64,000 bases of DNA, taken from Gordius sp. MW1 (lineage: Eukaryota; Nematomorpha; Gordioida; Gordea; Gordiidae). The notes below the pieces were generated by a model, which was given only the letters and a program-made list of their open reading frames with translations, was not told where the DNA came from and made no database searches. The stretch covers positions 29,946,001-30,010,000 of the forward strand of contig OZ038526.1 of NCBI GenBank assembly GCA_964036665.1. Direction: 5' to 3'. The position numbers and the translations under genes were made by a program. Below are positions 55,854-64,000 of the stretch, in pieces (the first letter of the stretch is position 1; each line of letters opens with the position of its first letter).

Positions 55854-57440
55854 ACTCGGGCCTTCGGCCCTCGTGGGAAGAGAAGGGGGGAAGGGAAGGG
55901 GGGAAGGGAAGCGGGGAAGGGAAGAGGGGAAGGGAAGGGCGAAATCTTCTATACTCTGTATAAAAGTGGCATATTTGCTATGCAATTTATGGGCGAGAAA
56001 GGTGGGAAGGGGCGAGAATGCCTATAGGGGGGTATTAAATGCAAAATGATTAGTTAATTATTTATACAAATATTTTGCACTCTCCGGGATTCGAACCCAC
56101 ATTAATAGAGGCATAGGCTTTTGTAGGGGCACAGGGAACCATATAAGTAGAGGTATAGGCCCTTGTAGGGGAGGGCATAGGGTAATTATCGATGTTAACC
56201 AATTCAAAAGCGAAAATTAAAATTTCGATCACAATTGGCTAATGGTCCATTTATTGCTAAGTAGCAATTATCAGAATTTAAAAATTAGGTTTTTAATTTT
56301 ATCATAAATTACAAATTACTGTAGTTTGAAAAAAAAATATACCTACAAAAACACAGCTATTGTAAGGATATCTCAAAAAATTTACAGGTGCTAAATTAAA
56401 ACTTTTTCAACCACATTTTGGCCAAAGGTCATTTTCTTGCATTGGTTAGCAGACAGCGGACAGTCTATAAATACATAAGAGCCAAAAAAACGAAATAAAA
56501 ATTTTCGATTTACATTTTGGCCAATTGTCATTTTTTTCCATTGGTCAGCAGCCAGGACACGGTAAAAGTGGATATAAATTCATAAGAGTCAAAAAAAAAC
56601 GAAAAAAAAATTTTGATTCACATTTTGGCTAATGGTCATTTTTTTCCATTGGTCAGCAGCCAACGGACGGCCAAAAAGCCATATTATCAATGGTATTAAC
56701 AAGAACAATCATAATAGTCAAAAAAAAACGCAAAAAATAATTGCGATTCACATTTTGGCCAGTGGTCATTTCATTCCATTGGTCAGCAGCCAACGGACGG
56801 CCAAAAAGTCTTATTATCAATGGTATTAACAAGAACAATATATTATTTTAAACAAAAAAAAAATAAAGTTGGCCTCTCCGGGATTCGAACCCACATCAGG
56901 AGAGACATAGGCTTTTGTAGGGGGGGGGGCACAGGGACCCATATCAGTAGAGGCATAGGCTAGGGGAGGGCAAAGGGTAATTGTCAATGTTAGCCAAAAA
57001 AAAACGAAAAAAATAATTTCGATTCACATTTTGGCCAATGGTCATTTTTTTTCATCGGTCAGCAGCCAGCGGACGGCCAAAAAGGCATAATAGCAATGGT
57101 AGAAACAGGAACAATCATAATAGTCAAAAAAAACGGGAAAAAAACTTGGATTCACATTTTGGCCAATGGTCATTTTTTTCATTGGTCAGCACCCAACGGA
57201 CGGCCAAAAAGTCTTATAATCAATGGTAGTAACAAGAACAATCATAAGAGTCAAAAAAAAAACCCGGGATTCGAACCCAAAAACTAGTTAAATTAATAAT
57301 AGCAATTAATAATAAAAGTAAACAGCGTCATTCGGTGCAAGACATTTCGGTGCAAGACAAAACATTCGGTGCAAGACACCGAAGAGCGTGACAAGACATC
57401 GGAAAATGGAAAGTGAGCCCATAAATTGCATAGCAATTAA
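55854..57440 (+). mobile_element. X element copy X6
   Basis: Hairpin end ACTCGGGCCTTCGGCCC at 55854, an expanded GGGAAGGGAAG tract, the block TTTGCTATGCAATTTATGGG, about seven diverged minisatellite units (56410-57240), and the far end GCCCATAAATTGCATAGCAA at 57440. Two tRNA-T-arm-like segments CTCCGGGATTCGAACCC occur at about 56085 and 56875, each next to AGAGGCATAGG or similar, and a third at about 57264. A short CATTCGGTGCAAGACA repeat at 57328-57385 replaces the CGGACAACGG repeat of other copies. Confidence 0.7.
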
Positions 57441-57469
57441 TAATTTATTATTTCTATATGCGCAACACT

Positions 57470-57499
57470 AGAGTTGTTAAATTGCTAACTTGCTTCAAC
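57470..57499 (+). repeat. Dispersed AGTTGTTAAATTG repeat, copy 3
   Basis: AGAGTTGTTAAATTGCTAAC followed by TTGCTTCAAC, then a GC-rich segment with CTGCTCGAG/CTCGAGCA and, near 57607, CTCAGTGTGCGTGCTCGCGT as at 6110. Confidence 0.65.
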
Positions 57500-58079
57500 T
57501 TCAGCTACAATCTGCTCGAGTTTCTGCTCGGCCTCGAGCATTTTTATATGCTACTGTTCTGCCTAGTGCACCGAACAGCGAACACATCGAGTACTAACGC
57601 GCATATTAAGCAACTCAGTGTGCGTGCTCGCGTCTGGATCCCGAGTGCGTGCTTTTTAATAAGATGAAATTTAATTATCAAATATTTCCGTAAAAAAACT
57701 ATTTCAACCTCTAAAATAAACGAGGTAGATGCTGATACAAGCCAAAGTGTAATTAAGAATTTTATTTTTCTATATTTTAACATGGCTATTAACTCATTGG
57801 TTCCTTGTTTATTGAAATTGCGGGTATACTACTAAAGAAGAATATATTAATACAATACAAATAATTAATACTAAATGTAAATGATAATTTTACAAAGCGT
57901 TTTGCACATTCATGCATGCTTTATTTTTAAACATACTTAAAAATCTAATTTATTTAGAAATTGTGTGCGCTAATTCTGGAATAGAAATTCCTGTGAAAAT
58001 TCAATTCCATATGGTCCAGTAAATTGATTCTTTATAGTTTATTTTTTAATGATCATGATATAGCTAACTTTAATAAAGC

Positions 58080-59550
58080 ATACAGCTGGCACCGCCAAAG
58101 CGGGCATGGATGACCTTTTTTTTATAAAATTGCGGGCCGGGCTTGGACGAGCGTTATGATAATAAAATGGGCTCGGGGTGGGCCTAGCTATTAGTAGGGG
58201 CAAAAAAAATTTATTTTAATATATAAAGATGGTGTTTCTTATGATGTGTATCAAATTTTATTATTAATTAACTTTATAATATATTTAAATCCATATTAAT
58301 TTTCGTTTGTTATTTATTCATAGAACTTGTAATTTTTAAATTAGAGGATTCCAAAAGTTTTTATTTTTTCAAAGGAGGGTCGTGAATAATTAACAAAAAT
58401 TGGTATATTTAGTTTGTAAAATTATCCTTGCATAGAGTTTCAATTAACAAAAATGGTTTTTATGCAGCTTCAAGTAATACTAGTGAAAATTTAATGGCGC
58501 GTTACGTGGTGAAAGAAACAAAAGCCTATGTGAGACTGGTATATTTGACATGATTAATATTGAGCCTTTTTAACATATTAATAAATGATTGTTATAGTAT
58601 TGACCAAAAATCTTTAAAAAGCCGCGGAATATATAAGCATTGTTTTGGGAAGGGGTAGGCTGGACCCGTGCTTTGCAAAAAATCAGCGGGGCGAACTCGA
58701 GCTTATAATTTCATTTCAACTGGTCCGGGACGGGACAATTTATTGGTGGGCAAATTAACTTTTAAAGGCCCATGCAAGTGTTTAGCTCAAACAATGGTTT
58801 GCAATTAGCGCAAACAGAAAAATTGGAAGGAGCTCTTTGCTATTTACGTCTCTGAAGATATTATTAATGCATTTTTCACCAAAAATCCATCGTAGATATT
58901 GAATATATATAATTTTAATTATTTTTGTTAAACCTAAAAATTTTGACAAAAAATTTACGCCCCCCCCCTAACTAGATAGTCCTGCTTCCGCCACTACTGT
59001 ATAGAAGCTTAATAAATTTTTGTTTATAATTATTATTTATCAAAAAAATTTAAAACGCCCCCTTGAGGCAATCCTGGCTACGCCCATAATTTGTAAATAT
59101 AATAAGACACTATGAGAAAATACAATTTTAAATATTTTTATATCAAAATTGAACATTTTATTTTAATATTTTTATAACATAGTAAATTTACAAATTTAAG
59201 CAATATGTTAAGTCGATAAATTAGCAATGCTGTCATTTCAAACCGCTTCCTAATTGATCTTTATAAAGTTAGATTCTACGTCAAAAATTTAGCTTATTAA
59301 ATTGTAGAAAGATAACTAGGATCCTTTATTCATCATACTTATCCTTGTTTAAAATTCAAAATTGATCAGAAAATATATTATATCTTTATAAGGTAAAATT
59401 TAACGTAAAAATTTTAATAAAAGTTGAAATTTAAAATAAACTCAGGTCTGACTCGGGGTTGGGTCGGGCCAAAAAAGAATTTCAGACTCGCCACGGGCTC
59501 TGACAAAAGTATTATATCGGGCTCGAAAAAATTTGACCTATTGAATATAT
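58080..59550. other. AT-rich DNA with GC-rich hAT-like patches, no gene
   Basis: Patches such as GCGGGCCGGGCTTGG (58130), CCGGGACGGGAC (58725) and TCGGGTTGGGTCGGGCC-like sequence (59455) resemble the sub-terminal sequence of the hAT relics, but no paired ends or coding remnant could be found. The rest of 57500-59594 and 59764-60186 shows nothing further. Confidence 0.4.
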
Positions 59551-59594
59551 TTTTTTATAAGGATAACTAATTTATTTATAAACAAATACTAAGC

Positions 59595-59763
59595 CATGGG
59601 CGTAGCCAGCATTGGAATTAAAAGGGAGCAATAATGAATTAGGGAGGGGCAAAAGGATCATTTTATGAAATTTTGGTCATAATTTTAATAACTTTTAACA
59701 AATATTTGAAACTTAGAGGGGGGCAGCTGCCTCTCCCTGCCCCCACTCTTGGCTTCGCCCATG
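59595..59763. mobile_element. CATGGGCGTAGCC-type MITE M10
   Basis: Starts CATGGGCGTAGCCAGCATTG and ends CTTGGCTTCGCCCATG. Flanks TACTAAGC (59587-59594) and TGATAAGC (59764-59771) match at six of eight bases. Confidence 0.78.
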
Positions 59764-60297
59764 TGATAAGCAGATAGCATTCATTTGCATTTGTGTATAA
59801 AAATAGAAATCGCTTTATTATTTATATATTCTAGGCGCTTATTTCGATACTTTTTTTTCTAATGCTATATTGATTTTATGCCTTTTGCTTATATTTAATT
59901 TTATTTCCTAGTATTGGACTTCACTTGTAATTACATATTAAAGTAGCTGATATATTGTTAAAATTAACTTAAGTAATTACGTATTTTATAATGCATTATA
60001 AAATTTATGTATAAATTAGTAAATATAAATTTAAAATTTTAAGGGTTTATTAAATTTAACTTCATTTTGCCAATTGTAATAAATAGAACATTACATTTAA
60101 TAAGGATTGTGTACGACTACTAGCGATATGTGTAGCTTTGCTGATTACATAAAAGTATCCTTTTAACGCTTGGCATTCATTCGATCTTAGGCTACGTCTT
60201 AATACGCGCTACAACTTCAAGCCCGCAATTTTTTTTTCTGTCCAAATACGCGCTTCACGTTTCATGGATACAATTACTTTATTAATCATTTTACATT

Positions 60298-60664
60298 AGG
60301 ATTGTCAAGTTTAGAAAATAAATATACATTATCAACTTAATATATTGTTATTATTGTTTAGGATTGTCAAGTTTAGAAAATAATTATACATTTTATTGTC
60401 TACAACATCAACTTAATATATTGTTGTTAACGTTTAGGATTGTCAAGTTTAAAAAATAAATATACATTATGAACTTAATATATTAGATTAATGTTTAGGA
60501 TTGTCAAGTTTAGAAAATAAATATACATTATCAACTTAATATATTGTTATTAATGTTTAGGATTTTCAAGTTTAGAAAATAAATATTTATTTTATAGTAT
60601 ACAATATCAACTTAATATATTGTTATTAATGTTTAGGATTGTCAAGTTTAGTAAATAAATATAA
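60298..60664. repeat. Tandem array, units alternating near 62 and 76 bp
   Basis: Units beginning AGGATTGTCAAGTTTAGAAA start at 60298, 60360, 60436, 60497, 60559 and 60635, giving spacings of 62, 76, 61, 62 and 76 bases. The 76-base units contain an extra segment around TTTTATTGTCTACAA or TTTTATAGTATACAA. Units are over 90 percent alike by eye. Confidence 0.85.
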
Positions 60665-61023
60665 TTATTCAAAATACACATAATTTTATATTTATATAAA
60701 ATAAAAGAAAACATCAATTAATTTTCAAATAATGTAGAACATTTAGTTCAAACAAAAATTTATTAGCCTACCAGACTTAAAGTGTGAAAGTTTTAGCATT
60801 TTATCCAAAAGATTTAGTATACTTAAAACTCCTATAAAAACAAAGCTTAAAAAGGCTGAAAAGATAGTTCAGGTTATTTGTTCACTACAAAATGTACTGA
60901 TAATAAAGCTTTGCCTATATATGATTATGAGATTAACAATACATAACAGTTGAAAATATCTTTCAACCCAACTAGCTAGAGATATGAGATATTTGTTCAT
61001 ATTCCAATAATTAAATACTTTAT

Positions 61024-61206
61024 TCATATAAAAATACAAGTTTTGTAAACATTTATTAACAAAAATTTATTGGGATCAGATAAGGCTTTAAAATCTTGAA
61101 GAAGAGAATTAAGGAATGTCTTTTCCAGATCCTGCGAAGTTCTTTGCTTCTCTGTCTCTATGTCTATTTTCTTCAGTGTTTTCCATTTAGTTTTGCAAGA
61201 ATCCAC
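61024..61206 (-). CDS. MADF/BESS-like ORF fragment in the Harbinger-like element
   Basis: A 60-residue minus-strand frame reads MDSCKTKWKTLKKIDIETEK and later TFLNSLLQDFKALSDPNKFL. The first part matches the end of a MADF/Myb-SANT-like trihelix domain (C-x-T-KWK-x-L), the second a BESS protein-interaction motif. PIF/Harbinger elements commonly encode such a DNA-binding partner beside the transposase. The N-terminal MADF half is missing or on an upstream exon, since an AG precedes the frame; it may be a remnant. Confidence 0.5.
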   Translation of the reverse strand: MDSCKTKWKTLKKIDIETEKQRTSQDLEKTFLNSLLQDFKALSDPNKFLLINVYKTCIFI

Positions 61207-61543
61207 TTTTAAAGTTAGTATTTTAATTGATACTAGTTACTAGCCAAGTTGCATTATGTGGCCACCAAACCCCAGGCTTATTCCATTCAATTATTCATGT
61301 GGAGCTTTTCATGTGCCTTTCCACTCTTCTTAATACTGTTTTTACTTGATCTTGTCTATCTATGTAAACATATTAGGTCACAGTAATAGGTTACTCAATA
61401 GCTTGTAGCTTGTTGATCGCGGTTGAGTTGATACGACAAAACTACAAAAATGACGTGACGCTCGTATTAAGACGCGTCTATGTTTTAACATGCATTCGCT
61501 TTTTCAAGCTAGCTACAAAAGCGCGTATTAAGACGCACCCTTA

Positions 61544-64000
61544 ATAGAGCTGTCAAAAATGTTGATTGTAGGTAAAATATAACTGTAATCGGTAAAATTA
61601 TTTTACTGATTGTTCAATAAAATACATTTATTTTGTATAAGTTTAAAAATCAGTGTGCCTGTCACACATTAAATTTTTTAAAAAGAAAAGAATTTCAGAA
61701 TCGTCTACATGCCAACAATTACTATGTGAAAAAACTTGTGGGATTTATGATCGATATACTTATACTTGTGAACTTATTAAAAAGCACTTGAGGTCTAAAT
61801 TGTTATATCCTGTACCCACTAGATGAAATATTGTATTTGACTGGTTAAAGTTTTAAATGTTATTTTGGAAAAGTTAATTTGATTGGCTATGCGATGAATT
61901 AGATTTAAGAAGGTTGGTAAACATTGCACCTTTATCGCTTATTAAAATTTAATTAAATTGATTGTTTTTATAATAAAGGCAATAATGGAACTTTTTTCTG
62001 AAGCTATAATTTTTAGGGTAAAGAACACATGTTGCCCTATCATTTCACACATTTAAATTAATTAAAACCAAATGGGTCATCTTAATTGATGTCAGCCTTT
62101 CAAAGAGGCAATAGTTAGAGGGATTAATAAAAGGTACAAATATGTACCTAATATTTAATTGAAAATTAATTTGATCTCACGATTTATATATTATGACAAT
62201 CGTCGCGTCCAAACCTTAAAACAAATTGGACATGGGTCCGATTATAGAAAGACAAGCAAAATCAGAAAAATACTTTCCAGTAGCAAAGTCTAGAAGAGGT
62301 CGAATCCATCAGCATGGTTCTTTTAATCTTAGAAAAAGCACCTTATGAATGCATCGATACATTTTTTAATGCAATTATAAGGATCGTTCTTTAAAATCTA
62401 AGCTAATATTCCTAGAATAAAACAACTTTTTATCATATTTAAAGTACCACTACCGTCAAGCGTTTTCTGTCTCTTAAATTAATAAGTGGAAAGTGCTCGA
62501 GTGTTTTAGATGATAATCTTAAATTCTCTTATTGAAATCGAATTATCATATAATCAATTCAACTAAGTATTCTCAAATTTAAATTCCAGTAAGCACTCAA
62601 CAAGAATTGTATTAAATTACTTTAAATTTTTTAACTATAACCGTAATTAATTAGTTAGATATATTTTGAATGTAACCAAACTTGTTCACGTGGAAAGGTA
62701 ACTTTAACAGCTCTAGATTTTATGGATGATGACTTTGGAAAAAGTCTTATAAATGACCCTATTAACGCACGAAAAAATACAGGAATAATGATAAAGATCT
62801 ATAAAAATTAAAACTCTTGAAGATACTAATGGTGAAAATTTCTTTAATATTTTCAACACCAAGATGTGAATTTTGTAAAACCCTTAGAAACGTCTCAATT
62901 TCTCGAAACACCTATGGGATTTAATGATGCATAGCTTTTAATTTTTATGGGTCAGACTGTACGGATCAATCTTGAAACGTCAACGCGATGAAAAAATATA
63001 AAAAAATAACTTATTGAGCATTTCAAATCAAGCATTTCGGTAGGGGCAATGTGATTACCTTATATTAGGATAGTATTTAAGGTGATTTTATAATAGATGA
63101 TAACATCTTTATAAAAGAAGCTCCCCTATAACATTGTTAAAAAAATTAGGATTTACAAATATCATTTTTTGTGATTAATATATTATAACGAGACATTTTG
63201 TTGTCCTCAATCATCGAAAACTGTATAAAAATCATTTTAATCTTATAAATAAAAGAGCTATTAATTACAAGACGGAAAAATAAAATTTCATTTCATTAAT
63301 CCGCAAAATCTGTTAAAAACTTTAAATCAAAAAGTTCTTTTAGCCTTAAAAAATTTTGATCCCAGTTTCCAATATTTTTGATTTGGGCAAAGTAATAGAA
63401 GAAATGAAATTTAACAAAAGCAACACGTTTATTGCTATGCATTTTTCATCTAAGTAGGCACATTGAGACGCAGGTAAAAAGTATAATTAAATAAGGTTTT
63501 AGAATATAGACATATGTTAAAACATGACATCACTAAATTTAAAGATTGGATAAGCGATTTTCTAAAGTGCGACAATTTTTTTCAATCACAGACATGTTGG
63601 TTTGAAATTCTTGCCTTGCCTAATTTAAACGATGCAAAATCAAGTGTATAAAGATAATTTTAAGATAATACAGACAAAGAAAACTTATTTAACAAATGAA
63701 ATGGCTATTCAAGACACAAAAGGTATTAGCAATATACTTTTTAAATATAAATTACTTGTTCCAAGGCAACCCTATTCTGTTCGAGGGCTCGCTGTATGCG
63801 GCCTTGGCTTTCCTCCAAGTAAGAGTAGGAATCCACAAAATCTTTGCCTAGTTATCAGACAACTTATAGTGTAGACTACGTACTTAGTAATAAACAATTT
63901 TGTTGGAATTAGTTGTCGTGCTGCATTATAAGCTTAGAATTATTAACACACGTATATTTCCATTATATTTACTAACATATAATAAAATCACATACTATAA
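61544..64000. other. AT-rich region, no recognised gene
   Basis: A few short plus-strand frames look mildly protein-like: 62232-62348 (MGPIIERQAKSEKYF, then RRGRIHQHG), 62722-62811 (MDDDFGKSLINDP) and 63632-63874 (80 codons, including LLVPRQPYSVRGLAVCGLGF). None has a motif I recognise, and splice joins between them could not be established. They may be exons of a gene continuing past the window or decayed transposon coding. Confidence 0.35.

Larger units (their letters stand above)
60190..61540. mobile_element. PIF/Harbinger-like DNA transposon, non-autonomous
   Basis: The left end GGCTACGTCTTAATACGCGC and the right end, read inward as GGGTGCGTCTTAATACGCGC, agree over 21 bases with two mismatches. 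TTA flanks both sides (60187-60189 and 61541-61543), the 3-bp target duplication typical of PIF/Harbinger. Extra TACGCG motifs lie just inside both ends. The element carries a tandem array (60298-60664) and a MADF/BESS-like frame (61024-61206) but no DDE transposase was seen, so it probably depends on another copy. Confidence 0.75.

Noticed and set aside
56070..56130. tRNA gene suggested by GGGATTCGAACCC
   Set aside because: Only a B-box/T-arm-like part is present; no acceptor, D or anticodon stem can be built around it.

Overview
This window is nuclear DNA from a small, AT-rich invertebrate (animal) genome. Five spliced genes can be read from it: a MAEA-type GID/CTLH RING-like ubiquitin ligase subunit (967-5269, +), a USP6NL/RN-tre-like Rab GTPase-activating protein (6248-14832, +), a putative SNAPC2-like snRNA transcription factor subunit (35705-37223, -), ribosomal protein S13 (44410-45012, +) and an opsin (52484-54209, -). 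Many introns are only 33-50 nt and exon borders obey GT-AG. TTAGGG-type telomeric motifs are present. Very short introns, an r-opsin-like receptor and a possible micro-exon gene would fit a flatworm-like or other lophotrochozoan animal, but the sequence does not settle the taxon.

Layout. 1-966: edge of a BED zinc-finger gene, then simple repeats. 967-15.7 kb: MAEA and the TBC gene, whose introns are full of MITEs. 15.7-20.1 kb: AT-rich DNA holding a candidate minus-strand gene made of 9-54 nt exons, all phase 1-1 and rich in Asp/Glu. 20.9-34.7 kb: mobile-element graveyard with hAT remnants, five copies (one nested in another) of a hairpin-ended minisatellite-bearing element (called X here), and a LINE fragment. 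35.7-37.2 kb: the SNAPC2-like gene, followed by interstitial telomeric repeats. 38.8-43.1 kb: MITE, hAT relic and an RTE-type LINE. 43.6-45.0 kb: unidentified exons (-) and RPS13 (+). 46.2-52.1 kb: two more RTE copies, one nested in a hAT relic. 52.5-54.2 kb: opsin. 55.7-57.4 kb: a sixth X element. 60.2-61.5 kb: a PIF/Harbinger-like element carrying a MADF/BESS-like ORF. 61.5-64 kb: nothing recognised.

The host genes do not form a pathway or operon. They are separate housekeeping or sensory genes. The most unusual items are the candidate micro-exon gene, a possible 17-nt intron, the X element family (proposed Helentron/HINE-like) and the opsin with altered DRY and HPK motifs. Exon borders were placed by eye from splice sites, phase and remembered similarity to the human families; no search was run.
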